Counted from the first letter of the stretch, positions 16,942 to 26,228 are shown. The stretch: DNA of 64,000 nt from Streptomyces cyanogenus (GCF_017526105.1 NZ_CP071839.1:3898001-3962000), one strand, 5' to 3'. The notes: generated by a model from the letters alone, not told the origin. A program made the numbers and translations.

Positions 16942-17730
16942 ATGTCCCTGCTCGCGGGCAAGACCGTCGTCGTCTCGGGTGTCGGGGCCGGGCTCGGCCA
17001 TCAGGTGGCGGCGGCCGTCGTACGGGACGGCGGGAACGCGGTGCTCGGGGCGCGCACCGAGGCGAACCTGGCCAAGAGCGCGGCCGGGATCGATCCGGAC
17101 GGCGCGCACACGGCGTACCGGGCGACCGACATCACCGACGAGGGGCAGTGCGAGGCGCTGGCGGGGCTGGCGCGGGAGCGGTTCGGCGGGATCGACGCGG
17201 TGGTCCACGTGGCCGCCTGGGACTCGTACTTCGGCGGGCTGGCGGACGCGGACTTCACGACCTGGCAGTCGGTCATCGACGTGAACCTGCTGGGGACGCT
17301 GCGGATGACCCGGGCCTGCCTGCCGGCGCTGCGGGCGGGCGGGGGCGGCTCGGTGGTGTTCATCGGGACGCAGTCGGCCGTGGCCGCGCCCTCGCAGGTG
17401 AAGCAGGCCGCCTACGCCGCCTCGAAGGGGGCGCTGACCAGTGTGATGTACTCGCTGGCGCGGGAGCTGGGCCCGGACCGGATCCGGGTCAACTCCGTGC
17501 TGCCGGGCTGGATGTGGGGGCCGCCGGTGCAGGCGTACGTCCGGTTCACCGCGCACACGGAGGGTGTGCCGGAAGGAGAGGTGCTGGCGCGGCTGACCGA
17601 GCGGATGGCGTTGCCGGAGCCGGCCACCGACGGCGATGTGGCGGACGCGGCGGTGTTCCTCGCCTCGGACCGGGCGCGGGCGATCACCGGGCAGTCGCTG
17701 CTGGTCAACGCGGGTGAGCTGATGCGTTGA
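16942..17730 (+). CDS. Short-chain dehydrogenase/reductase
   Basis: 262 residues, classical SDR length. The cofactor motif is 'SGVGAGLG' (about 11-18), and the catalytic Ser/Tyr/Lys lie in 'FIGTQSAVAAPSQVKQAAYAASKGAL' (in two parts: Ser in GTQS, YAASK). The C-terminal 'ITGQSLLVNAGELM' is the usual SDR end. It uses NAD(P) to oxidise or reduce an alcohol or ketone; the substrate is unknown. ATG 16942 follows AAGGAGGGGCC. It is headed by operator A and divergent from the EthD-like gene. Confidence 0.93.
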   Translation: MSLLAGKTVVVSGVGAGLGHQVAAAVVRDGGNAVLGARTEANLAKSAAGIDPDGAHTAYRATDITDEGQCEALAGLARERFGGIDAVVHVAAWDSYFGGLADADFTTWQSVIDVNLLGTLRMTRACLPALRAGGGGSVVFIGTQSAVAAPSQVKQAAYAASKGALTSVMYSLARELGPDRIRVNSVLPGWMWGPPVQAYVRFTAHTEGVPEGEVLARLTERMALPEPATDGDVADAAVFLASDRARAITGQSLLVNAGELMR

Positions 17731-17774
17731 CGAGGAGCGGACACGGACGGGATCGTGTTCAGGTAGGTGAATAG

Positions 17775-17812
17775 AGGTCAATCAGCAGAACAATTTTACT
17801 CCGACTTGACCT
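17775..17812. promoter_or_regulatory. Inverted repeat AGGTCAA-N24-TTGACCT upstream of the symporter gene
   Basis: AGGTCAA at 17775-17781 and TTGACCT at 17806-17812, separated by 24 bases that are unusually AT-rich for this genome. The right arm (TTGACC) could also serve as a -35 element for the symporter gene, whose start has no Shine-Dalgarno. It is a possible operator or looped site; no family can be assigned. Confidence 0.4.
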
Positions 17813-17858
17813 GACTCTTGCTTGTCGTGTTCATGTGCTCGCACCCACGATCGGGCAC

Positions 17859-19430
17859 ATGAACAGTCTCGACTGGGCCGTGCTCATCGGCTACTTCGGC
17901 GTGATGGTCGCGATCGGCGTCTGGTCGCACAAGCGCGTGGACAACGTCTCCGACTTCTTCACGGCCGGCGGCAAGATGCCCTGGTGGCTCTCCGGCATCT
18001 CGCACCACATGTCGGGCTACAGCGCCGTGATGTTCACCGGGTACGCGGGCATCGCCTACACCTACGGCGTCACCTCCTTCATCACCTGGTCCTTCCCCAT
18101 CGCGCTCGGCATCGCCATCGGGTCGAAGCTGTTCGCGCCACGCATCAACCGGCTGCGCTCCCGGCTCCACGTGGCCTCCCCGCTTGAATACCTGAAGAAC
18201 CGTTACAACCTGCCCACCCAGCAGGCGCTCGCCTGGTCGGGCATGCTGCTGAAGATCGTGGACGTGGGCGCCAAGTGGGCGGCGATCGCCACCCTGCTGT
18301 CGGTGTTCACCGGGATCTCGCTGAACCAGGGCATCCTCATCACCGGCGCGATCACGGCCGTGTACTGCACGATCGGCGGCCTGTGGGCGGACGCGCTGAC
18401 CGAACTCGGCCAGTTCGTCATCCAGTTGCTGGCCGGCATCTCGATGTTCGTCGCGGTCGTGGTGAAGCTGAACGACCAGGACATCGGCTTCCTCGGCGCC
18501 TGGGACGAGCCCGCCCTGCACGGCCACGGCAAGCCGCTCGTCGGCCCGTACAGCACGGTGTTCCTGCTGGCGTTCCTGTTCATCAAGCTCTTCGAGTACA
18601 ACGGCGGCATGCTCAACCAGGCCCAGCGCTACATGGCCACCGGCAGCGCCCACCAGGCCGAGCGCTCGGCCCGGCTGTCCGCGATCCTCTGGCTGGTCTG
18701 GCCGGTGGTCCTGTTCTTCCCGATGTGGATGTCCCCGCTGCTGGTGAAGGCGCAGAAGCCGGACGGCTCCGACTCCTACGCGCTGATGACCGAACAGCTG
18801 CTGCCGCACGGCCTGTTGGGTCTGGTCGTCGTCGGCTTCTTCTCGCACACGATGGCCATGTGCTCCTCCGACGCGAACGCCATCGCGGCCGTCTTCACCC
18901 GGGACTGCGCGCCGGTGCTCTCGGCGCGGGCGCGGGAGTGGAGCACGCGTTCGGGGCTGATCGCGGCGCGCGTCACGACGGTCGTCTTCCTCGGCCTGTC
19001 GATGGCGGCCGCGACCCAGGTCAACTCCCCCGCGTTCAAGGACATCATCACGGTCGTCATCAAGTGGGTCGCCGGTCTGATGGGTCCGATGGCCATCCCG
19101 ATGATGCTCGGCCTGCTCCGCCCGTTCCGCCGCTCCGGCCCGACGGCCGCGCTCGTCAGCTGGGCGATGGGGCTGCTCGCCTTCTGGCTGGTCAACTACC
19201 CGATCAGCCGGCGGATCGACGGCGGGGTCCCGCTCCAGTACCAGGTCTCGGTCCCGCTCGCGGTCTCCCTGGTGCTGTACACCGTCATCGGCTTCCTCAA
19301 GCCGGAGGACACACCGGAACGGCTGGCGATCATCGAGAAGGTCAACACCGACGGAGACGCCGCGGCGGCGGTTCCGGTGCCGGCCGCCGCGGGGGACGAC
19401 GTCGTGGGTACGCCCGACCGGGCCCGGTAG
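17859..19430 (+). CDS. Sodium:solute symporter (SSS) family transporter
   Basis: 523 residues with about 13 membrane helices. The start region 'LDWAVLIGYFGVMVAIGVWSHKRVDNVSDFFTAGGKMPWW' (read in parts) is the canonical SSS N-terminus with helix 1 and the 'DFFTAGG' loop. Later signatures include 'GGLWADALTELGQFVIQLL' and 'KWVAGLMGPMAIPMMLGLL'. It imports a solute (sugar, nucleoside or similar) with sodium; the substrate is unassigned. The start is ATG 17859, or GTG 17835 in the same frame; neither has a ribosome binding site, so the message may be leaderless. Confidence 0.9.
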   Translation: MNSLDWAVLIGYFGVMVAIGVWSHKRVDNVSDFFTAGGKMPWWLSGISHHMSGYSAVMFTGYAGIAYTYGVTSFITWSFPIALGIAIGSKLFAPRINRLRSRLHVASPLEYLKNRYNLPTQQALAWSGMLLKIVDVGAKWAAIATLLSVFTGISLNQGILITGAITAVYCTIGGLWADALTELGQFVIQLLAGISMFVAVVVKLNDQDIGFLGAWDEPALHGHGKPLVGPYSTVFLLAFLFIKLFEYNGGMLNQAQRYMATGSAHQAERSARLSAILWLVWPVVLFFPMWMSPLLVKAQKPDGSDSYALMTEQLLPHGLLGLVVVGFFSHTMAMCSSDANAIAAVFTRDCAPVLSARAREWSTRSGLIAARVTTVVFLGLSMAAATQVNSPAFKDIITVVIKWVAGLMGPMAIPMMLGLLRPFRRSGPTAALVSWAMGLLAFWLVNYPISRRIDGGVPLQYQVSVPLAVSLVLYTVIGFLKPEDTPERLAIIEKVNTDGDAAAAVPVPAAAGDDVVGTPDRAR

Positions 19431-19466
19431 GCTGCCGATCAACAACTGGACATGATCGGGGGAACG

Positions 19467-20060
19467 ATGGGACTCGACTCGGTGCGCGCGGTCTCCCAGG
19501 TGGTGGGCCGCCGAACGACTCTGCGCTACCTCGCCGTCGGGGTCGGAGCGTCTCTGCTGGCCGCGTGCAAGGGGAACGACGACGGCAAGGGCGGCACGAC
19601 GGAGGGCGAGGGCGGTTCCGGCGGCACGTCGCCGGCGCCCGGTGTGACCGGCAAGGCGTTCGCGGCCTTCGTGCGCGGCTCGTGGAAGGTCACCTCGGAA
19701 ATGCCCGGCGGCGACACCTACACCTACTCCGTGACCGTCACCGACGGCGTCTGGACCATGGACCTGGGCGAGGGGAAGTCGGCGAAGGGCACCTGGGCGC
19801 TCGGCAACGGCCGGCTGGCGTTGCAGGTGCCCGAGAGGCTGGGCGACACCGGCGCCGACCTGCAGAACGCCGGCGCCGAGAACGTCCCGGCGTCGGTCGG
19901 TGACTCCGTGTCGCTCGGCCTGCCGTGGCAGCCGCCCGGCGCGTCGGGCACCGGCGCCGGCGAGCGTCTGGAGGTGGAGTACGACAAGAAGGCCGGCATG
20001 CGGATCCGCCACACGGAGCAGAGCGGCAGCATGACCGTCCACCACTGCGTCCGGGTCTGA
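19467..20060 (+). CDS. Secreted lipoprotein, function unknown
   Basis: 197 residues. An N-terminal 'GRRTTLRYLAVGVGASLLAACKG' (in two parts) combines a twin-arginine-like start with a lipobox (LAAC, Cys about 34), so it is probably exported folded by Tat and lipidated. A Gly/Ser/Thr-rich linker precedes a beta-rich domain with 'GSWKVTSEMPGGDTYTYSVTVTDG' (split here: WKVTSEM, TYTYSVTV) and 'KGTWALGNGRLALQVPE', which resembles lipocalin-like strands. ATG 19467 follows GGGGGAA. It lies 36 bases after the symporter stop and may be co-transcribed. Confidence 0.78.
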   Translation: MGLDSVRAVSQVVGRRTTLRYLAVGVGASLLAACKGNDDGKGGTTEGEGGSGGTSPAPGVTGKAFAAFVRGSWKVTSEMPGGDTYTYSVTVTDGVWTMDLGEGKSAKGTWALGNGRLALQVPERLGDTGADLQNAGAENVPASVGDSVSLGLPWQPPGASGTGAGERLEVEYDKKAGMRIRHTEQSGSMTVHHCVRV

Positions 20061-20062
20061 GG

Positions 20063-21172
20063 TCAGGCCCGCGGGTACCTCGCCAGCCAGCCCGGGGACG
20101 AACCCGCCGGGCCGTGCAGTGCCGGGCCCTGGGTCATCTCCATGGCGAAGTCGTCGGCGAGTTCCAGGATCGTGGGGCGGCCCTCCAGTTCGGCCAGCCA
20201 GGCCGGCGGGAGGGCCGTCTCGCCGTGCAGGGCGCCGAGGAGACCGCCGGTGAGGGCGCCCGCGGCGGCGGAGGGGCCGCTCTGGTTCACCGCCAGGCAC
20301 AGCCCGTGCCGTACGTCCTCCCCCACCAGCGCGCAGTACACGGACGCGGCCAGCAGCCCGTCCGCCGTACCGTCGCCGGCCAGCTCCTCCACCCGTGCCG
20401 GGGTGGGCATGCCCTGCCGTACGGCGCCGAGGGCGTGCTGGAGGGCGTCGGAGACCGGCTGGTGGCCGGGGCGGGCGGTGAGCAGGGCGAGAGCCCGCTG
20501 CACGGCGCCGTCCAGGCTGTCGCCGCGGGCCAGCGCGTGCACGATGACGGCGTACGCGCCCGCCGACAGGTAGGCGATGGGGTGGCCGTGGGTCTGGGCC
20601 GCGCACTCCACGGCCAGCTGGACCACGAGTTGCGGCTCCCAGCCGACGAGCAGCCCGAACGGCGCCGAGCGGGCGACCGCCTCCGGTCCCAGCTCCCCGG
20701 GGTTCTTCGGGGAGTCCAGCGTGCCCATGGTCTCGTCGCCGAACCCGATGAGCAGGGCGCGGGTCGGGTCCCGGCGGGCGTAGAGCCACTCCTCGCGGGC
20801 CAGCCAGCCGTCGTCCTTGCGGCGCTCGTCGGGCCCCCAGTCCCGCTGGGTGGCCGCCCAGCGCAGGTAGGCCCGGTGCAGGTCGGTCGGCGGATGCCAG
20901 GCGCCGGTGTCGCGGCGCACCTGGGCGCGTATCAGCCCGTCCACGGTGAACAGGGTCAGCTGGGTGTGATGGGTGACCGAGCCGCGCCGCCCGTACCCGA
21001 AGGCCAGGTCGAGCAGCCCCTCACCGCCGTACGCGGCCTGGATCTCCTCCAGGGACAGCGGGTCGGCCGGACCGCCGAGGGCGTCGCCCACGGCGGCCCC
21101 GAGCAGCGTGCCGCGTACCCGGCTGCGGAAGTCCTGCTGCTCGGCACGGCCCCAGACGGCACCGGAAGTCAT
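20063..21172 (-). CDS. ADP-ribosylglycohydrolase-fold protein, probably catalytically inactive
   Basis: 369 residues of the DraG/ADP-ribosylglycohydrolase family. The N-terminal 'RVRGTLLGAAVGDALGGPAD' is standard. The first metal-binding motif, normally T/S-D-D-T, reads T-H-H-T (67-70: 'SVTHHTQLTLFT'). The second, normally S-G-D-S/T-D-S, reads S-G-P-S-A-A in 'NQSGPSAAAGALTGGLLGALHG' near residue 300. All the aspartates that hold the two magnesium ions are thus replaced while the surrounding fold is well kept. ATG 21172 follows GGAGG by 10 bases. A binding or sensing role is more likely than hydrolysis. Confidence 0.88.
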   Translation of the reverse strand: MTSGAVWGRAEQQDFRSRVRGTLLGAAVGDALGGPADPLSLEEIQAAYGGEGLLDLAFGYGRRGSVTHHTQLTLFTVDGLIRAQVRRDTGAWHPPTDLHRAYLRWAATQRDWGPDERRKDDGWLAREEWLYARRDPTRALLIGFGDETMGTLDSPKNPGELGPEAVARSAPFGLLVGWEPQLVVQLAVECAAQTHGHPIAYLSAGAYAVIVHALARGDSLDGAVQRALALLTARPGHQPVSDALQHALGAVRQGMPTPARVEELAGDGTADGLLAASVYCALVGEDVRHGLCLAVNQSGPSAAAGALTGGLLGALHGETALPPAWLAELEGRPTILELADDFAMEMTQGPALHGPAGSSPGWLARYPRA

Positions 21173-21317
21173 GCCCACCACACCTCCCGACGGGACCGTC
21201 CACCTGTACGACGCCCAGCACTGTAATCGACCGGGAACGGTCCGTTCAGTGGTGCCCGGCTGGATTCTGGCTCAATGCCCGTGGGAGCAGCCGGTGTTGG
21301 TCGGGGAGAATCCAGCC

Positions 21318-21833
21318 ATGACCACCACCCCCACAGGCCCCACCGGCCTCCGGCTCGCCGCCGGAGTGCTCACCGGCATACTCGCGCTCTACATCGCCCT
21401 GGTCGCGCTCGGGAACATAACCGACTTCGGCACCAATCAGCAGTTCGTACGGCACGTACTGGCGATGGACACGACGTTCAGGGACGACGATCTGATGTGG
21501 CGGGCCGTGACCAGCACGGCACTGGAGGACACGGCGTACGTCCTCATCATCGTGTGGGAGACCGTGGCGGCCGCGGTGCTGGTCCGGGGGACCTTTCTCT
21601 GGGCGCGGCGCCGGGACGACCTGGCCCGGCGCTGGTCGACGTACGGGCTGCTGATGATGCTGCTGCTCTTCGGTGCCGGGTTCATCGGGATCGGCGGCGA
21701 GTGGTTCGCGATGTGGCAGTCGAAGACCTGGAACGGTCTGGACGCGGCGACCCGGGTGTTCACGCTGAGCGGGGTCGCGCTGATCGTCAACCTGCTGCCG
21801 TCCGGCCGGTACGGACGCACCGAGGGCTCGTGA
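21318..21833 (+). CDS. DUF2165 small integral membrane protein
   Basis: 171 residues with four membrane helices ('GLRLAAGVLTGILALYIALVALG' and following). It has the DUF2165 signatures 'NITDFGTNQQFVRHVLAMDTTF' (in two parts), 'AYVLIIVWETVAAAVLVRG' and 'GIGGEWFAMWQSKTWNG'. The family is widespread in proteobacteria and actinobacteria without a known function. ATG 21318 follows GGGGAGAA. It is divergent from the inactive ADP-ribosylglycohydrolase; no partner is evident. Confidence 0.87.
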   Translation: MTTTPTGPTGLRLAAGVLTGILALYIALVALGNITDFGTNQQFVRHVLAMDTTFRDDDLMWRAVTSTALEDTAYVLIIVWETVAAAVLVRGTFLWARRRDDLARRWSTYGLLMMLLLFGAGFIGIGGEWFAMWQSKTWNGLDAATRVFTLSGVALIVNLLPSGRYGRTEGS

Positions 21834-21987
21834 CCGGGCGCGTCCCGCGGGCCGGGGCGCGCAGCGGGCAGCTGCGGCGGATCGCGAAGCGGCGGTCCGG
21901 CCAGGGCGCGGTACGGCCCGCCGGCCGACGCGGGGAGCCGGGGGCAGCGGGCCGGGCTCGTCGCGACGACCCAGCCGGCGGAATCGG

Positions 21988-22560
21988 CTAGTCGACGACG
22001 GCGACCCGGGTGCCCTGGTCGCCGAAGGACCACAGGGCGGCCCCGTCCTCCTTGTGGAGGCGGATGCCGCCGAGCTTCTGGCCGTTCGCGGGCGGGGGCG
22101 AGGCTCCGTCCAGCGCGTTGGAGAAGGCCACGTTCACCCCGTCCACCTTGGTGAAGTACATGACGTGCTCGATCTCCACGCCGTCCGAGCCCTTGAGGGA
22201 CTGGGTGCGCAGGGTGATCGAGTAGCGGCCGGGCTGCGGGCTCACCGTCCCCGGCCACACCGTGAACGTGCGGGTCGCCTTGCCGGTCGCGTCGACCAGC
22301 CAGACCCGCTTCGCGGCGAGCGAGTACACGATCCGCCGGCCCTCGCCGGACCGGTCCGGCAGGGCGGGCACGGACGGCGCTTTCGGGCTCAGGGTCGCGT
22401 GCGGGCTCGCGGACGCCGACGCGCCGGGCCTGGCCACGGCGGCCGTGGGTCGCGGCCCGTGGTCCGCCTGGACGGCGAGGGCGACGACGACCGCGGTCGC
22501 CCCCGCCGTCAGACCGGTGACCCAGGCCCACGAGGGCAGTCGGGCAGCCACGGGACGCAT
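21988..22560 (-). CDS. Degenerate L,D-transpeptidase (YkuD-fold) membrane-anchored protein
   Basis: About 190 residues. A short cytosolic N-terminus, one membrane segment ('WVTGLTAGATAVVVALAVQA') and an Ala/Ser/Pro linker lead into a C-terminal YkuD-like domain ('RIVYSLAAKRVWLVDATGK', 'GTVSPQPGRYSI'). At the place where active enzymes have S-H-G-C-I-R the protein reads K-L-G-G-I-R ('GQKLGGIRLHKEDGAALW'), so the nucleophilic cysteine is missing and cross-linking is not expected. The start is uncertain: ATG 22560 is only 2 bases from GGAGGAG, while GTG 22551 has better spacing. Confidence 0.75.
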   Translation of the reverse strand: MRPVAARLPSWAWVTGLTAGATAVVVALAVQADHGPRPTAAVARPGASASASPHATLSPKAPSVPALPDRSGEGRRIVYSLAAKRVWLVDATGKATRTFTVWPGTVSPQPGRYSITLRTQSLKGSDGVEIEHVMYFTKVDGVNVAFSNALDGASPPPANGQKLGGIRLHKEDGAALWSFGDQGTRVAVVD

Positions 22561-22646
22561 CTCCTCCGGTACGGGTCCCCCTTCTCGGCACAGGGGTCGG
22601 ATCATCGTACTCAGTTCGCGGAGACGGCTCGGTCCGGGGAGACGGC

Positions 22647-25232
22647 TCAGTCCAGGACCGGCAGCAGATCCGGCAGGTGGCCGTCGGACGCCTCGGCCGC
22701 CCGCTGCCGCTCCTCGGGGACCTCGCCGTACAGCGTGGTGCGCGGTTTCGCGGGGCGGCCGGCCGCCTCCGCCACCGCGACCAGGTCGCGGACCGACTTG
22801 TACGAGCCGTAGGAGGAGCCCGCCATGCGGGAGATCGTCTCCTCCATGAGCGTCCCGCCCAGGTCGTTCGCGCCGGAGCGGAGCATCTCCGCCGCCCCCT
22901 CGGCGCCCAGTTTGACCCAGCTTGTCTGGATGTTGGGGATCCAGGGGTGCAGGAGCAGGCGGGCCATCGCCGTCACCGCCCGGTTGTCCCGCAGGGACGG
23001 TCCCGGGCGGGCGATCCCGGCCAGGTACACCGGCGCGTTCGTGTGGATGAACGGCAGCGTCACGAACTCGGTGAAGCCGCCCGTCTCCCGCTGGATCCGG
23101 GCCAGCGTGCGCAGGTGGCCGAGCCAGTGCCGGGGCTGGTCCACATGTCCGTACATCATCGTGGACGACGAGCGGATGCCCAGCTCGTGCGCGGTCGTGA
23201 CCACCTCGATCCAGGTGGCCGTGGGCAGCTTGCCCTTGGTCAGCACCCAGCGCACCTCGTCGTCCAGGATCTCCGCCGCCGTACCGGGGATGGAGTCCAG
23301 ACCCGCCTCTCTGGCGGCGGACAGCCACTCGCGGATCGACATGCCGGTCCGGGTCGCGCCGTTCACCACCTCCATCGGGGAGAAGGCGTGCACGTGCATG
23401 CCCGGGACGCGCTCCTTGACCGCCTTCGCGATGTCGAAGTACGCCGTCCCCGGCAGGTCCGGGTGGATGCCGCCCTGCATGCACACCTCGACCGCGCCCA
23501 CGTCCCACGCCTGCTGCGCGCGGTCCGCCACCTGCTCCAGCGAGAGCGTGTACGCGTCGGCGTCCGTGCGGCGCTGGGCGAAGGCGCAGAACCGGCAGCC
23601 GGTGTAGCAGACGTTGGTGAAGTTGATGTTCCGGGTGACGATGTACGTCACGTCGTCACCGACCGCCGACCTGCGCACGTCGTCCGCGACCCGGCACAGC
23701 GCGTCCAGCGCCGGTCCGTCCGCGTGCAGCAGGGCGAGGGCCTCGGCGTCGGTCAGCCGGGTCGGGTCGTCTGCCGCCGTGCGCAGTGCCTCGCGGACGT
23801 CGGCGTCGATGCGCTCCGGGACCATCCCGGGGGCCGCCGCCTCGCGCAGCGCCTCCCAGTCGCCGTACACCTCGTCGAAGTCGGCGCGCCGGTCGCCCGT
23901 CCGGCCCTCGGTGTCGATGGACGTGTGCAGGTCCGTGCGGCCGGTGGCGGTGAACACCTCCTCCGGCTCCTGCCAGGGCAGGCCCGTCACGACCGCGTCC
24001 GCACGGGCGAGACCCGTCTCCGGGTCGGCCAGGGCCGACACGTGCGGGCGCAGCCGCGGGTCCAGCCAGGGCTCGCCCCGGCGGACGAACTCCGGGTAGA
24101 CGCACAGGCGTTCCCGCAGTTCGAAGCCGGCCGCGCGGGACCGCTCGGTGAGTTCCTCGATCTGCGGCCAGGGACGCTCGGGGTTGACGTGGTCGATGGT
24201 CAGCGGGGAGACCCCGCCCCAGTCGTCGATGCCGGCGCCGATCAGCCGCTCGTACTCGGCGTCCACCAGGTTCGGCGGGGCCTGGAGGCAGGCGGACGGG
24301 CCCATGATGTGCCGGGCTACGGCCACCGTGGCGACCAGCTCGTCCAGTTCTGCGTCCGGCATGCCGCGCATCGCCGTGTCCGGCTTGGCGCGGAAGTTCT
24401 GGATGATCAGCTCCTGCACGCCGTGGTAGGCCCGGGAGATCTTCCGGAGCGCGAACAGCGAATCAGCGCGCTCCTCGTACGTCTCGCCGATGCCGATGAG
24501 CAGGCCGGAGGTGAACGGCACGGAGGAGCGGCCGGCGTCCTCCAGGACGCGCAGCCGTACGGCCGGCTCCTTGTCCGGGGAGCCGTGGTGCGGGCCGCCC
24601 GGCTCCGACCACAGCCGCTCGGCGGTCGTCTCCAGCATCATGCCCATGCTCGGCGCGACCGGCTTCAGCCGCTGGAAGTCCGTCCACGTCATGACGCCCG
24701 GGTTGAGGTGGGGCAGCAGGCCCGTCTCCTCCAGGATGCGGATGGAGACGGCGCGGACGTAGGCGATGGTGTCGTCGTAGCCGTGCGCGTCGAGCCACTC
24801 GCGCGCCTCCGGCCAGCGGTCCTCCGGCTTGTCGCCGAGGGTGATCAGGGCTTCCTTGCAGCCGAGGGCGGCGCCCTTGCGGGCGATGTCCAGCACCTCG
24901 TCGGGGGACATGAACATCCCGTGCCCGGCGCGCCGCAGCTTGCCGGGGACGGTGGCGAAGGTGCAGTAGTGGCACTTGTCCCGGCACAGCCGGGTCAGGG
25001 GGATGAAGACGCTCTTCGAGTACGTGATGACGCCGGGCCTGCCCGCCGCCTCCAGGCCCGCGTCCCGCACCCGGGCGGCGGAGGCGGCGAGGGCGGTCAG
25101 ATCCTCACCGCGCGCCTGGAGGAGCACCGCCGCCTCGGCGACATCGAGGGCGACGCCGTCCCGCGCGCGTTTGAGGGCGCGACGCATGGAGTTCTCGGTC
25201 GGGCCGGTTCCGGAGGTCGCGGAAGTCGTCAT
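22647..25232 (-). CDS. fbiC: Bifunctional FO synthase (CofG-CofH fusion), F420 biosynthesis
   Basis: 861 residues, the normal FbiC length. It makes the deazaflavin FO, the redox core of coenzyme F420, from tyrosine and 5-amino-6-ribitylaminouracil. The N-terminal CofG half has the radical-SAM cluster C-x3-C-x2-C in 'LCRDKCHYCTF'. The C-terminal CofH half has a second in 'CYTGCRFCAFAQR', followed by 'MQGGIHPDLPG' and 'TTAHELGIRSSSTMMYGH'. Its ATG at 25232 overlaps the stop of the upstream LLM oxidoreductase by 4 bases (ATGA), so the cofactor synthase is coupled to a likely F420-using enzyme. Confidence 0.97.
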   Translation of the reverse strand: MTTSATSGTGPTENSMRRALKRARDGVALDVAEAAVLLQARGEDLTALAASAARVRDAGLEAAGRPGVITYSKSVFIPLTRLCRDKCHYCTFATVPGKLRRAGHGMFMSPDEVLDIARKGAALGCKEALITLGDKPEDRWPEAREWLDAHGYDDTIAYVRAVSIRILEETGLLPHLNPGVMTWTDFQRLKPVAPSMGMMLETTAERLWSEPGGPHHGSPDKEPAVRLRVLEDAGRSSVPFTSGLLIGIGETYEERADSLFALRKISRAYHGVQELIIQNFRAKPDTAMRGMPDAELDELVATVAVARHIMGPSACLQAPPNLVDAEYERLIGAGIDDWGGVSPLTIDHVNPERPWPQIEELTERSRAAGFELRERLCVYPEFVRRGEPWLDPRLRPHVSALADPETGLARADAVVTGLPWQEPEEVFTATGRTDLHTSIDTEGRTGDRRADFDEVYGDWEALREAAAPGMVPERIDADVREALRTAADDPTRLTDAEALALLHADGPALDALCRVADDVRRSAVGDDVTYIVTRNINFTNVCYTGCRFCAFAQRRTDADAYTLSLEQVADRAQQAWDVGAVEVCMQGGIHPDLPGTAYFDIAKAVKERVPGMHVHAFSPMEVVNGATRTGMSIREWLSAAREAGLDSIPGTAAEILDDEVRWVLTKGKLPTATWIEVVTTAHELGIRSSSTMMYGHVDQPRHWLGHLRTLARIQRETGGFTEFVTLPFIHTNAPVYLAGIARPGPSLRDNRAVTAMARLLLHPWIPNIQTSWVKLGAEGAAEMLRSGANDLGGTLMEETISRMAGSSYGSYKSVRDLVAVAEAAGRPAKPRTTLYGEVPEERQRAAEASDGHLPDLLPVLD

Positions 25233-26122
25233 TCTTTGAGCATACGTTCGCGTTGATCAACGCTGCTCGTGCCGCCCGGCAGCAGGGCGCCGTAGCCGTC
25301 GAGCGCGCCGAGCACCTCCGTCTCACCGGCCGGCGGCAGCTGCACCACGACCTCCTCGACGCCCAGTTCGGCGTAGTGGGCGAGCTTTCCGGGGGTGGGC
25401 TGGACGGCGTACGGGACGACCTGGAGGGCGGCCGGGTCGCGGCCCGCGTCCGCCCACGCCGAGCGCAGCACGGGCAGTGCCTCGGTGAGCCCGCGGCCGC
25501 CGATCGGCAGCCAGCCGTCGGCGAACTCGGCGATGTGCGCGAACAGCCCGGGCCCCGCGGCCCCGCCGACGAGCGTGCGGGGACCGACGACCGGGCCGCG
25601 CGGTTTCTGCACCGGCTTGGGGTGGGCGAGGCTGGCCCGCACGCTGCCGAACTCCCCCGAGTACCGGGTCGGCTCCTCGCTCCACAGCGCGCGCATCAGC
25701 GCCATCCGGTCCCTGACCAGTTCCCGGCGGGTCCGCCAGGTCACGCCGTGGTCGGCGGCCTCCTCCACGTTCCAGCCGTAGCCGACGCCGAGGGTGAAAC
25801 GGCCGCCGGACAGGTGGTCCAGCGTGGCGATCTGCTTGGCGAGGTCGATGGGGTCGTGCTGGGCGACCAGGGTGATTCCGGTGCCGAGCGCCAGCCGCCG
25901 GGTCACGGCGGCCGCCTGGGCCAGGGCGACGAAGGGGTCCAGGGTGCGGCCGTACTCGCGCGGCAGGTCGCCGCCGACCGGGTAGGGGGTGGTGCGCTCC
26001 ACCGGGATGTGGGTGTGCTCCGGCAGGTAGAGGCCGGAGAAACCGCGTTGTTCCAGTTCGCGGGCCAGGCGTGTGGGGGTGATCGTCTCGTCGGTCAGGA
26101 AGATCGTGACGGAGATACGCAT
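25229..26122 (-). CDS. LLM-class F420-dependent oxidoreductase
   Basis: 297 residues of the luciferase-like TIM-barrel family. Its features are 'ARELEQRGFSGLYLPEHTHIPV', 'VTRRLALGTGITLVAQHDPI', 'LDHLSGGRFTLGVGYGWNVEEAADHG' (split as LDHLSGGRF / GVGYGWN) and 'GLFAHIAEFADGWLPIGGRG'. It belongs to the actinobacterial group that uses F420 for hydride transfer; the substrate is unknown. ATG 26122 heads a two-gene operon with fbiC, whose start overlaps this stop. The coupling supports F420 as the cofactor and suggests that FO synthesis follows its expression. Confidence 0.92.
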   Translation of the reverse strand: MRISVTIFLTDETITPTRLARELEQRGFSGLYLPEHTHIPVERTTPYPVGGDLPREYGRTLDPFVALAQAAAVTRRLALGTGITLVAQHDPIDLAKQIATLDHLSGGRFTLGVGYGWNVEEAADHGVTWRTRRELVRDRMALMRALWSEEPTRYSGEFGSVRASLAHPKPVQKPRGPVVGPRTLVGGAAGPGLFAHIAEFADGWLPIGGRGLTEALPVLRSAWADAGRDPAALQVVPYAVQPTPGKLAHYAELGVEEVVVQLPPAGETEVLGALDGYGALLPGGTSSVDQRERMLKE

Positions 26123-26228
26123 GGGGCATCGTACCGACTGGTTGGTTGCCCGTCAGGAGGCGTGTGCGGGTCCGGTGTGGCCGGTCGCGTGGTTCCGCGC
26201 GCCCCTCCGGGCGCCTACCGTGGCCCTT

